Below, in pieces: positions 16,234 through 24,535 of a stretch of 64,000 bases of DNA (position 1 is the first letter of the stretch; each line of letters begins with the position of its first letter). Made by a program: the position numbers and the translations under genes. This DNA is from Phycisphaerae bacterium (GTDB lineage Bacteria; Planctomycetota; Phycisphaerae; UBA1845). The stretch is from the NCBI GenBank assembly GCA_029260055.1, contig JAJDDX010000500.1, positions 62,001-126,000 on the forward strand, read 5' to 3'. The notes beneath the pieces were generated by a model that saw nothing but the letters and a program-made list of their open reading frames with translations, was not told the origin of the DNA and ran no database searches.

Positions 16234-16463
16234 TGTGGCGTCCCCGCAATCTTGTGGAGATAGTCGACCGCGTCGGGCTTGCCGTGAACCTCCAGGTACA
16301 TCCTCAGGGCCTTGTCGAGAATCTCGCCTGGATGAACATGGCGCCCGGTCTCCCTCGACTCCTCACGGGCCTGCCGAGCAAGGCACTCAACGAGCGCGTG
16401 CTGAACCATGAGGATGGTGACATCCCCTGCCTCACGAACCAGGTCCTCAGCCTCGGTGGTCAT
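16230..16463 (-). CDS. Small helical protein, 77 aa
   Basis: ATG at 16463 overlapping the upstream stop (ATGA). The protein is almost entirely helical with a central HALVECLARQAREESRETG segment and a His pair, followed by GEILDKALRMYLEVHGKPD. The single Cys and scattered His residues do not form an obvious metal site. It is coupled to the baseplate-like gene upstream and may be a small assembly partner. That is inferred from context only. Confidence 0.7.
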   Translation of the reverse strand: MTTEAEDLVREAGDVTILMVQHALVECLARQAREESRETGRHVHPGEILDKALRMYLEVHGKPDAVDYLHKIAGTPQ

Positions 16464-17248
16464 CCCTCTCGCCTGGCCAGGTAGGTGCCGATTTGGCCCG
16501 ACATGAGGCCCATATCCTCGCGGTTGTGGAAGCGGACGCTGCCGTCCTCCTGGACCACCTCAGCGAACTCCAGTCCGACCTCGATGATCCGCGGGAACCC
16601 GTTGGGGAACCACTCCTGGTATGTGACCTCGCACTGGGTCATCACCGTGGTGATGTGGTCGCTGCCATTGTGGGCCAGCTTCGAGTTGGGCATGACCAGC
16701 ATGACCTTCGGGGGCTCGAAGACGCGGATGTCATTTCCGGACCCTCCCGTCCCGTAGAACGGGTAGGTGAAGTAGCGAAGCCACGAGACTACCGAGCGCA
16801 GATCAACATCACGCTTTCCGAGCGAGAGCCCCGAGGTGATGCCGAAATCGCCGACCGAGGCGTTGTATGGCGAGTCGGCCGTACCAGCCTGGGCCACTCC
16901 CGATTCGCTCACCCCACCACCTGAGCCCGGCCGGTCAGGGATATCCGGCTCGGTGTCGGTCGTGAAGACCGCTGTGAAGCTCAGGCGCCGCTCACCACCG
17001 TGCGTCCACTGGTAGATGGGGTGCGAGCCACCCGGGATGTAGCGAGGGTTCCAGGTGCTCTCTCGGCTGTCCGTGAGGGACTCCGGCCAATATTGGAAGG
17101 CAATCTCCGGGGCTCCGTTTTCAGCACTCTCCCACGGAGGTGTTTCATCGGGCGCAAGGTCCTTGGCGACGATGAACGCCTGCTTGAGTTCCGGCTCGTG
17201 CGGGACGTTGACGAGCTGGGTGAGAATCTGTGTAGGGAGAGCCGGCAC
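16460..17248 (-). CDS. Putative baseplate or tail-hub structural protein, 262 aa
   Basis: GTG start at 17248. After a short lead the protein shows the pattern IAFQYWPESLTDSR...W.., then an I-P-G-x-SHP-x-YQW-x-x-GG-x-R-x-(I/L)-SFTA block. That block is characteristic of phage baseplate/tail-hub proteins related to XkdP- or gp53-associated components. A Gly/Ser loop and a second domain with VVSWLRYFTYPFYG and PPKVMLVM follow. Such proteins sit at the tail tip next to a LysM protein. Here the gene is separated from the main baseplate cluster by the fibre genes. Confidence 0.65.
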   Translation of the reverse strand: MPALPTQILTQLVNVPHEPELKQAFIVAKDLAPDETPPWESAENGAPEIAFQYWPESLTDSRESTWNPRYIPGGSHPIYQWTHGGERRLSFTAVFTTDTEPDIPDRPGSGGGVSESGVAQAGTADSPYNASVGDFGITSGLSLGKRDVDLRSVVSWLRYFTYPFYGTGGSGNDIRVFEPPKVMLVMPNSKLAHNGSDHITTVMTQCEVTYQEWFPNGFPRIIEVGLEFAEVVQEDGSVRFHNREDMGLMSGQIGTYLARREG

Positions 17249-17273
17249 GTCTACAACCTACCAGACCACGCTC

Positions 17274-17504
17274 TCACTGGTCAGGATCGATGAGACCAAG
17301 TTCCGCAGCCATAATCCTGAGGAGAGCCTGTTGCTGAGGGTTTGTGATGGCAGCGTTGGGGTTCGACGCCCGGCCTGCGACCCACGCAGACTTCATCGCC
17401 TTCACCAAAACATGCCGATCAACTGATGTTTTTTGGTCCGAAATGTACACGGAACGATCGTCCAGAAGTCCCCGGTGCCTCTGGATGTCTTTGGTTCTAG
17501 CCAT
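17274..17504 (-). CDS. Small hypothetical protein, 76 aa
   Basis: ATG at 17504 overlapping the upstream stop by one base (TGATG). The sequence is helical, with a basic start (MARTKDIQRHRG) and a C-terminal LLRIMAAELGLIDPDQ helix. Base composition here is lower in GC than the surrounding genes, like the adjacent fibre region. Small genes directly after a tail fibre often encode fibre-assembly chaperones. Context allows that role, but I see no diagnostic motif. Confidence 0.7.
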   Translation of the reverse strand: MARTKDIQRHRGLLDDRSVYISDQKTSVDRHVLVKAMKSAWVAGRASNPNAAITNPQQQALLRIMAAELGLIDPDQ

Positions 17505-17902
17505 CAAACAGTCTCCTTGATGGTGTATCGGGTCAACGGTACGTCAACCAGATCAGAAGTGTTCGCCGGAACACTAATGGCATAAAGCTGTGCAACGAGC
17601 GCGTACCGATCACCTCGCTGGTAAGCGTACCGTTGATCAACACCATCCAGAACCACCTCATCAACGAGGACCGTGATGGCGTCGCTGTTGGCAGTATCCT
17701 TGGTAAGATAGGCGACAACGTCCGTGTCCGTATCCCTATTTGTCACAGTGAACAGGTCGTCACTACCAAGAGCCGAGGCTTCACCATGAAAGACAACGGG
17801 CCCAGCCTTGACGGTGATACCAAGAGAACCAGCCTGTTCAACAACCAGGTCCATGCTGTGAACAGTACCCTCTGCCATGGTGTTTGAGTCGCTGATATCC
17901 AT
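17504..17902 (-). CDS. Beta-rich protein downstream of tail fibre, 132 aa
   Basis: The ATG at 17902 follows the fibre stop codon directly. The protein is beta-rich with Asp/Thr turns and resembles a small fibre-tip or baseplate attachment domain. Stretches include GSLGITVKAGPVVFHG and DTDTDVVAYLTKD. No family is recognised. GC content is lower than average for the window, shared with the distal fibre, suggesting that these genes move together. Confidence 0.75.
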   Translation of the reverse strand: MDISDSNTMAEGTVHSMDLVVEQAGSLGITVKAGPVVFHGEASALGSDDLFTVTNRDTDTDVVAYLTKDTANSDAITVLVDEVVLDGVDQRYAYQRGDRYALVAQLYAISVPANTSDLVDVPLTRYTIKETV

Positions 17903-20035
17903 CTAACCCTGTCTCCCGCAAACAACGAACCCGATTTCGTGACTAGACGAAACAAGACTGAAGGTCACAAACTTCGTGTTGGCATCCCCACCAACAGACA
18001 GCGACTCTCGAACAAGACGAACGCTGAAACCATTGATCGTTTTGTTGAAGACCTCCACGAACTCTTTTTCGGCTCCGGCTGCTGTACCACTGATTTGTGC
18101 CTGAGGTGCCTGCGCAAGGGGGCCCGACATTGCAACGTGGTACGTCACATCAATGTCACCACCCGAATAGACGCACGTGTTGAAGTTGTATCCGTCGTCT
18201 ATGGTGGGTGACACGGCTGAGGAAAAGAAGTGACCCCACGCCTTGACGATGTTCGCAGCGTAGATTGAGTTGGCCGCCGGTGCTGTCCCAACGATGATAT
18301 TGGACCCAAAAGCACTGGTTACCGGTGACGCAATCTCAAGAATCCCATCTTCAAAAGTAGAAACAACACCTGACGAAAACAGGTTATTTGCCGAGTCCCA
18401 AAGCGGGTCCCACGAAGACGCCCCCCAGGTTGGGGTCCCCGATGCCTTTGTCTGCTGATTCAGTCCCCCGGGACCCACAATGAACAACATCGACCTATCG
18501 GTGGCATCGTCTTGCGACCAGATTGTCCCATCGAAGTCAGCGTTGATGCTGACCGCGTACACCGATCTGTTTCCACCAGAACCGGTTCCAAACCAAAGAC
18601 GCACGGGCCACAGACCACCAGAGCTGCCCCACTCGGCGATCTTGGTGTAGAGACTCGTGGCGCTGATCGCAGCCTTCCCCTCTACACGGGCCGTGACGGC
18701 CTCAGCGGCAGACGAGATGAGGTTTCCACCAAGGTTCTTGATTGCCCGGTCGAGCTTGATACCCATTCCCACGGCATCAAAGTCGAAGTCCTTTGCCGCA
18801 GCCCCCATGAACTCAGCCACGATAGTCCCGAGCACCGCTCCATTGCTCGTGTTCTCCAGCTTGAGCGTGTCGTTGATCTCGTCGGCAATCGTTGGGTTAG
18901 ACGTAGCAAACGGGGCGAACGCTACGGAGCTGAATGCCCCGGTGTCCGCAGCCATCCGCCTACGCGGGTCCTCTCCTAGAGCTGCCCCACCATCGATCCA
19001 AATACCGATATCATCAAAGAAAACGCTTCCCGCTGGCGTTCCCCCATCCGTGTCAACAACCACCCCGTAGAAGAAGTAAGCACACCCCGCAGGAACCTCC
19101 ACCACCTCGTCGACCAACGTGTAAGCGAACGTGCCGCTCAGACCCACATTATCAACATAGACGTTGACGAGGTTCTGCTTGTCCTTGTCGGTGAACCCGA
19201 GACGGACACCTTGGTGGCCCGACGCTCCGATACCTCCCCATGCAGCACCACGAATGTAGTACCGAACCCGAACAGAGTCTCCCGGTCGAACAGCCGCGTA
19301 ACGGCCCCCAAGAACCTGGCCAATCTCCGTGGACACCCCGTCCCCAAGCACCTCTAGCTCGTGCGCACCCGTTCTTGGACCCGTGGCCACGATGCGCCAC
19401 GTGTAGTTGGCGCTAGACAACCCTGACTCGTCCCAGCCGACAATGTTCGACGTGGTGACCCCAGAAACCGTGGTCTCAGCCGCGAAGTCCCAGGAGCCGT
19501 TCTCAACAACCTGTACCCCAGGGGTGAGCCCCTTAGAAACGCTGGCCCATGCATCTCTCCGGCCGAGAGGAAGCACGTTGGCGGCAGGAATGGGTCCACC
19601 TCCAGGCACATCCACCAGACCAACGATGACCAGGTAAGGGGCCTCGGCGACGGGCGTGCCGGTAATGTCCACCTCGGGGTAGGCCCGCCACTCGATGGCC
19701 GTGTCGACACTGATGGTGTAGTCAACGTAGAGGCAGATGTAGTGCCGCCCGGCACCGGCGAGGGCCGCAAGATCGAGCTGTATCGTGCCGGCCTGCCGGA
19801 ACGTAATCTGCTGCCCATCCGCGTCGATGGACGAGTAGATCGAGTCTCCCAAACCAGCGTCCGGTGCGATGTCGACGAGGAAGGCGCTGGCCGCAGTCGA
19901 AAGCAGACCACCTCGCACGATACCCGACGGGATGATTCCGTTGAGCTTCTTGTTGAGCCCATCGGAAACGTAGGGCTCCTTCCAGCGCATCTTCGCGCCG
20001 GTGTTCGATGGGGTCGAGAGGGTAGTGGCGGCCAT
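17903..20035 (-). CDS. Tail fibre / receptor-binding-type protein, 710 aa
   Basis: ATG at 20035 with AGGAGAAG upstream. The N-terminal part (KEPYVSDGLNKKLNGIIPSGIVRGG) resembles the attachment domain of phage fibres. It is followed by beta-rich domains with carbohydrate-binding-like features (SWDFAAETTVSGVTTSN, VFFDDIGIWIDGG) and a distal half rich in Ser, Thr and Asn. The distal third is encoded by DNA visibly poorer in GC than the rest of the phage. This is typical of exchangeable receptor-binding tips. The fibre role is inferred from position after the baseplate genes and from composition. Confidence 0.75.
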   Translation of the reverse strand: MAATTLSTPSNTGAKMRWKEPYVSDGLNKKLNGIIPSGIVRGGLLSTAASAFLVDIAPDAGLGDSIYSSIDADGQQITFRQAGTIQLDLAALAGAGRHYICLYVDYTISVDTAIEWRAYPEVDITGTPVAEAPYLVIVGLVDVPGGGPIPAANVLPLGRRDAWASVSKGLTPGVQVVENGSWDFAAETTVSGVTTSNIVGWDESGLSSANYTWRIVATGPRTGAHELEVLGDGVSTEIGQVLGGRYAAVRPGDSVRVRYYIRGAAWGGIGASGHQGVRLGFTDKDKQNLVNVYVDNVGLSGTFAYTLVDEVVEVPAGCAYFFYGVVVDTDGGTPAGSVFFDDIGIWIDGGAALGEDPRRRMAADTGAFSSVAFAPFATSNPTIADEINDTLKLENTSNGAVLGTIVAEFMGAAAKDFDFDAVGMGIKLDRAIKNLGGNLISSAAEAVTARVEGKAAISATSLYTKIAEWGSSGGLWPVRLWFGTGSGGNRSVYAVSINADFDGTIWSQDDATDRSMLFIVGPGGLNQQTKASGTPTWGASSWDPLWDSANNLFSSGVVSTFEDGILEIASPVTSAFGSNIIVGTAPAANSIYAANIVKAWGHFFSSAVSPTIDDGYNFNTCVYSGGDIDVTYHVAMSGPLAQAPQAQISGTAAGAEKEFVEVFNKTINGFSVRLVRESLSVGGDANTKFVTFSLVSSSHEIGFVVCGRQG

Positions 20036-20045
20036 TCTGCTTCTC

Positions 20046-20747
20046 CTAGAACACGAGCTGGATGATGGTATTGAGCTGCACGGCACCGCTCTTCGTCTGG
20101 AGGTCGAAGGTCACGTAGCACACCATGACCCCGAGATTGTCGAAGAGGGCCAGCTCATAAAACTGTGGATTTCCGCCGAGCTGATCGAGATTGGCCTCTC
20201 CGGCCGCCACGATGGTCGTGATCTCGACCACGGCCGGGACAGCCGAGTCGAAGAGGACGTCACCGCCGACCAGTGTCTTGCGGAACGTGAAAAGAGGCGC
20301 ACTCGCCTTGTGGCACGGGCGACCCGCGAGCGTCGCGCCGATGTAGTTGGCGTTGAGAGTGATGGAGAGGTCCGAGTTGACGGTGAGAACCTCACCCCAC
20401 TCGTCCACCTCGGTGCCAGGGTTGCCCGCTGAGCCGAAGTTGATTGAGGCCACTGGACCTGGCTTGATCCAGTCACCAGGAGACACGTCGGCCAAGAACG
20501 TGGTGCCGGTGCCGACCACGGCAGTGGAACCGCCCGTGAAACCCACCGTGCCACCACCCGCCAGCGGTGTTCCTTCTGACTGAATGTCGTTGAAAGTTGC
20601 GTCCGGAGTGATGGGCACACCGGCTAGGCTCCCACCCTCCCCGATCTTGAAGAGCACGATCTCCTGGTGAACGTCGGCCACGTCCCGAGAAAAGATCCGG
20701 GCCAGGATCGCCCTCCAGTTCTCCTGCACTATTGCTTGGACTGCCAT
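20046..20747 (-). CDS. Tail structural protein (fibre-connector type), 233 aa
   Basis: ATG at 20747. The N-terminal AIVQENWRAILARIFSRDVADVH helix leads into a Gly-rich beta region. A final strand-rich segment contains ELALFDNLGVMVCYVTFDLQTK. This is the layout of phage proteins that link the baseplate wedge to fibres. It lies between the P2 I-like protein and the fibre. Assignment rests on gene order and general architecture. Confidence 0.65.
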   Translation of the reverse strand: MAVQAIVQENWRAILARIFSRDVADVHQEIVLFKIGEGGSLAGVPITPDATFNDIQSEGTPLAGGGTVGFTGGSTAVVGTGTTFLADVSPGDWIKPGPVASINFGSAGNPGTEVDEWGEVLTVNSDLSITLNANYIGATLAGRPCHKASAPLFTFRKTLVGGDVLFDSAVPAVVEITTIVAAGEANLDQLGGNPQFYELALFDNLGVMVCYVTFDLQTKSGAVQLNTIIQLVF

Positions 20748-20761
20748 CTAGATCTCTCTCC

Positions 20762-22291
20762 TCAAGGGACCGTGAACTGAGTCGCCGAGGCAACCATGTG
20801 GTCTGGGTCCAGTTCCAGCTCGTCGGCCGGAACGACGTCGAAATAGTAGCCGACCGGGGCAGCAACGAGAACACTCGGTGACGAGGTAACGAGCGCCTTG
20901 ATGTCCAAGGTGGCCTGAACCGGGCCTACCAAGTGAACGATATCCGTGAGCCTCACGTGGATGGGGACGACCTGAAGAATCTTTTGCACCAGGCGCGTCA
21001 AAACCCCATCGAGCAGCGCGTCAGGGTCGGAGAGGACCTCTACGGGGGTCACCTCGACCCGGATGACCGAGGCCCGGCAGTAGGAGCAATTGATCTCGAT
21101 GTGGCACTCGTAGTTGATATTGACCGTGAGGCCGAAGGTCGGCGACGAACCGAACACCTCAAACTCCCAGTCGCCAGGCACGACCTCCACCGGGAGGGTC
21201 TCCATGTAAAACGTGTCGCCCGGCTCGCCAGCGAACTCTGCCCACCAGTAATCGATGCCGACGACCGGGGAGAGATCTCCCGTCACCCGGACACGCCAGC
21301 GGTCGCCCCCGAGGTCCACCGTCGAGACGATGGTGAGCCCCTGCATGGTCGACCCGATGGCGGCCTCCACCGTCGTGCCGTCGGGGACGGTGCCCAGGGT
21401 AGGAGGCTCGATGACGTCGGTGACCCAATTCGGGGTCTCGTAGCAGTACATGTCGAGAGGAATAATGTCGGCACCCACCTCGTCGAAGAAGGCGCGCGAG
21501 GGGTCGAGGTCCGTGTAGAAGCTACCGCTCCCAATCGGCAACTCGAACAGGTGGTCGGAAGGAACGTTCGCTGGGACAGGGTCTCCCAATCCCCACAGCC
21601 CGAGAGGGACGGCGCGGTAGCCCGCGATTTTCCCAAGGATATCGTAGGACTTGACCGTACCCTTGAGCGTTAGCCACTGGCTGACGTTGCGGATGCCCGA
21701 CCGCTGGAACGCCTCGGGCTCATGCGTGTCCACGCTGAGGCCGTAGTCGGCCCCCAGAAGCGAGATGAGCCCTGGAGGACGCAGGGTGGCATCGGCGAGC
21801 CCCACACCCAACTCAGCCTCCGTGGAAGGCAGCGTGGTGCCCGACAGCTCCAGGACGGGGCCTCGGTCGTCGAGCTTGTGGACCGAGTTGACGGTGAACT
21901 CGCTCCCTTCGGCGTCGAGAAAGATCCATCCCACCGAGGTCTCCCCGAGCGGGACCAACGGGTCGGAGGGGTCAGGGTCGCTGAAGAAGACCTCTATGGT
22001 CCGCCCGCCAGGGGCCGCCGCCGCCGAGAGCGGGGTGACCGTGAACTTCCCCTGGAACTGCGTGCGGACCTTGTCGGGGTCGCGGAGGTCTCCGAAGTTG
22101 ATGGCCTTGAGGAGCATTTCCTCGAAGAGCGGCTGCGCTGCCTCCGAAAACTTCTCCAGACGCCCGCCACCTTCGGCCGTTTTGTCGAGGGTACGGTCGA
22201 TCTCAGGCAGGTCTTCGAACATGACCTGACGGCTCCAGTCGAATCGACCGAATGGACCGCTGCCGAAAGGCCCTGAGCCAAAACCTGGCAT
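20762..22291 (-). CDS. P2 gpI-like tail/baseplate protein, 509 aa
   Basis: A Gly/Phe-rich start (GFGSGPFGSGPFG) precedes a helical segment, FEDLPEIDRTLDK...FEEMLLKAINFGDLRDPDK. This resembles the N-terminal region of P2 gpI/wedge-associated tail proteins that normally follow the J-like gene. The long remainder is beta-rich with two Cys pairs near residues 405-415. The ATG at 22291 has AGGAGGAG upstream, immediately next to a 16-base palindrome. It probably forms part of the baseplate periphery and anchors fibres. Confidence 0.65.
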   Translation of the reverse strand: MPGFGSGPFGSGPFGRFDWSRQVMFEDLPEIDRTLDKTAEGGGRLEKFSEAAQPLFEEMLLKAINFGDLRDPDKVRTQFQGKFTVTPLSAAAAPGGRTIEVFFSDPDPSDPLVPLGETSVGWIFLDAEGSEFTVNSVHKLDDRGPVLELSGTTLPSTEAELGVGLADATLRPPGLISLLGADYGLSVDTHEPEAFQRSGIRNVSQWLTLKGTVKSYDILGKIAGYRAVPLGLWGLGDPVPANVPSDHLFELPIGSGSFYTDLDPSRAFFDEVGADIIPLDMYCYETPNWVTDVIEPPTLGTVPDGTTVEAAIGSTMQGLTIVSTVDLGGDRWRVRVTGDLSPVVGIDYWWAEFAGEPGDTFYMETLPVEVVPGDWEFEVFGSSPTFGLTVNINYECHIEINCSYCRASVIRVEVTPVEVLSDPDALLDGVLTRLVQKILQVVPIHVRLTDIVHLVGPVQATLDIKALVTSSPSVLVAAPVGYYFDVVPADELELDPDHMVASATQFTVP

Positions 22292-22311
22292 CTGCTACTC
22301 CAACTCCTCCT

Positions 22312-22327
22312 GTGCAGACGTCTGCAC
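22312..22327. repeat. Dispersed 16-bp palindrome, copy 2
   Basis: Perfect copy of GTGCAGACGTCTGCAC. It lies three bases after the stop of the beta-helix spike gene and just before the ribosome-binding site of the following gene, filling most of a 39-base intergenic gap. Confidence 0.9.
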
Positions 22328-22330
22328 CTG

Positions 22331-23872
22331 CTACGTCGTGACGTTGTGGGCCTTGTCGTTGAGAATACCGACGTCGAGCACGGGTGTAGAGTTCGACGCG
22401 AGCACGTTGAGCAAGGCCACGTTCTTGGTCGTCGTGGCCGTGAGCGAGAGACCCGTCTCCAGGCCGAACACGTTGGCCCCTAGAAATCGGCACTGGCTGA
22501 CCGTGTTGTCGACGAGGATGCCGACACTACTCGCAGGGAACCCGCTGCTCAGGACATGGATGGCCGAGACCATCACCCTGTCCACGGCGTTCAGAAGCCG
22601 GACACCGATCCAGACCCCGACCACTGCCTCATTGCGGACGAGCCCGCCGCGGATTTCCGAGCTTCCTCCCTGCGCATCGACAGTGATTCCGCCCATGTAG
22701 GGGGTGTTGATGACCGGGTCGACGATGAGGGCCTTGTTCAGGACGTCGATGCCCCAGTCGCCACCGTCCAGAACGGGGCGAATGATTCGAGCCATGTGGC
22801 CCTTGTCGACGGTGCCGCCGAGAATCGTCACACCGAGGAGGTCTGCGCCGACCCCGTTCGCCCGAAGCGAGGGCGCCGAGATGACCTCGGGGTCCATGAT
22901 CATGGGGTCGTCGATGTTGTTCGAGATGCCAAAGGAGCGCCGAATGGCCAGGTTGCCCGCCTGAGGAGCGCCGTAGGACCCGAGGTAGGTGACCCGAACC
23001 CGCTCGGCCAGGGCTCGGTCGCCGTTCAACAGAACCACGTCCACGGACCCTGAACCGGCTCCCGTGGGAAGCGAGACCTCGACACCAAGGTCCACGATGG
23101 CCGCGTCTGTGCCGACGACAAAGGCTCCCATGTCCGCACTGGCCTTCGTGCGGATGACGACCGACGTCTTGCCCGCGCCGCGCACGCGCACGCCCACGGG
23201 GACCGTCAGGGGCGACGTAGGAGACCCAACGACCCCAAGGTCATAGGTACCCGGCCGAACGAAGACCTCGGTGTCCGCCGCCGCCGCCGCCAGGGCCACG
23301 GAGAGCTGCGCTCCGTTTCCGGTGTCGAGATAGTCCGCGTTGTCCGTGGTGTCGCCGGCTCCTGTGTTGCCCACGATAATGGGTGCCGTCCGGAGATCCG
23401 TGGACGCGCCCCCGCCCTGGCCGCTGCCCAGGTTCGTGAGACTGTCCCCGTTCTCCATCTTGAGGCCGTTGCGCCAGTAGACGCGAGTACCGATACGGGT
23501 CGCGAGCGCGAAGGCGTTGTCGGTCGAGGGAACGGTCGACGAGACCGCCGTGGCCACGTTCGTGTTCTGGCCAGGACCTCGGTTGAGCACGACGTAGAGG
23601 GTCTCCCCCTCCGCGATGGTCTCGTTCCCCGTCGGCACCTGCCACAAGAAGCCCGTGATGGGCGACGTGACCGCGATCGAACCAGCCCACGCCAACACGC
23701 CGGTGCCGGAGTCCCACGTGATGATCCCACCCTCCGCCAGAATGGCGTGGCGGTCCTCACGGTGGGCATAGCCCGAGGCGTCGGCTGCGTTGAGCTGGTC
23801 CTCGTAGGTATCGAACCAGGGGTCGTCTTCGGCCGTGGGGTACGGCCACTGCATCCTGGGCGTCTGCTCCAT
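22331..23872 (-). CDS. Tail spike with right-handed beta-helix, 513 aa
   Basis: The N-terminus has a conserved attachment segment (RMQWPYPTAEDDPWFD...HREDRHAILAEGG). From about residue 205 the sequence enters a pectate-lyase-like parallel beta-helix, opening with VFVRPGTYDLG and VPVGVRVRGAGKTSVVI. Short repeats with regularly spaced hydrophobic residues and Asn/Gly turns follow. Spikes of this fold often cleave or bind surface polysaccharide; no catalytic residues can be assigned by eye. A second, longer beta-helix gene is at 41106-43376. Confidence 0.8.
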   Translation of the reverse strand: MEQTPRMQWPYPTAEDDPWFDTYEDQLNAADASGYAHREDRHAILAEGGIITWDSGTGVLAWAGSIAVTSPITGFLWQVPTGNETIAEGETLYVVLNRGPGQNTNVATAVSSTVPSTDNAFALATRIGTRVYWRNGLKMENGDSLTNLGSGQGGGASTDLRTAPIIVGNTGAGDTTDNADYLDTGNGAQLSVALAAAAADTEVFVRPGTYDLGVVGSPTSPLTVPVGVRVRGAGKTSVVIRTKASADMGAFVVGTDAAIVDLGVEVSLPTGAGSGSVDVVLLNGDRALAERVRVTYLGSYGAPQAGNLAIRRSFGISNNIDDPMIMDPEVISAPSLRANGVGADLLGVTILGGTVDKGHMARIIRPVLDGGDWGIDVLNKALIVDPVINTPYMGGITVDAQGGSSEIRGGLVRNEAVVGVWIGVRLLNAVDRVMVSAIHVLSSGFPASSVGILVDNTVSQCRFLGANVFGLETGLSLTATTTKNVALLNVLASNSTPVLDVGILNDKAHNVTT

Positions 23873-23875
23873 AGC

Positions 23876-24535
23876 TCAGCCCTCATCCTTCTTCGGCAAC
23901 CCGTCGCGCCAGTCGTCGTCGAGCTTGTATGCGGCCTCTTCGATGTGGCTGCCTCGGTATCCGTCTTCACCACGGAGGGCCGCGGTGATCGCGCTGGATA
24001 CCCCGTAGAGGAACCCACCAGACCACCAGTACAAGAGTCCGAGGACGAGGGCCAGAACTGGGTGCCCCACCGCCAGGAGAGCGATGGCCAGCACGAGCCC
24101 TACGACGAAAGACCGAAGCATGGACGCCTCGAACTGCTCCACGTGGTGATGCTCGTGGTCCTGGGTCCTAGTCCACCCCTCGGGCTCGGCAACTCCGGGT
24201 CCGTAGAAACCCCCGTGGCCGAGGGTCGTTCCACCCCAGGTCCGGTAGAGGCCGTAGCGCTCTTGCCTGTTCTCGTGGTTGATGATGGGCTTCCCCCCTT
24301 TGAGGAAACTCAGCCAGTTCCCAGACTCGAACTTCCCATACCAAGTACGGGTCGGCCACGAACCCTTTTTGAGGTCACACCACAGGCTCAGTCCATCCAT
24401 GGTTTTGGGGTCTCGGTTGCGCTCCCACCGGAGGTTCTCACCCCAAAAGAGCCGAAGCAGGACCACAACAGGCCAACAGATGAGCAGATCCCAGATGGCG
24501 GACGTGATGTAGAGGACGATGTGTGACTTCTTCAT
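23876..24535 (-). CDS. Membrane protein with HExxH metallopeptidase-like motif, 219 aa
   Basis: One transmembrane segment lies near residues 7-30 and two near 142-185. Between them is a soluble loop with TLGHGGFYGPG and then HEHHHVEQFE at 127-136. His127, Glu128 and His131 form an HExxH zinc motif with the HxxQ-type extension, and Glu199/Glu200 before AAY could be the third ligand. This layout resembles membrane-associated gluzincin-like proteins. The gene overlaps the J-like baseplate gene (ATGA) inside the tail operon, an unusual place for a membrane enzyme. Activity is inferred only. Confidence 0.65.
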   Translation of the reverse strand: MKKSHIVLYITSAIWDLLICWPVVVLLRLFWGENLRWERNRDPKTMDGLSLWCDLKKGSWPTRTWYGKFESGNWLSFLKGGKPIINHENRQERYGLYRTWGGTTLGHGGFYGPGVAEPEGWTRTQDHEHHHVEQFEASMLRSFVVGLVLAIALLAVGHPVLALVLGLLYWWSGGFLYGVSSAITAALRGEDGYRGSHIEEAAYKLDDDWRDGLPKKDEG

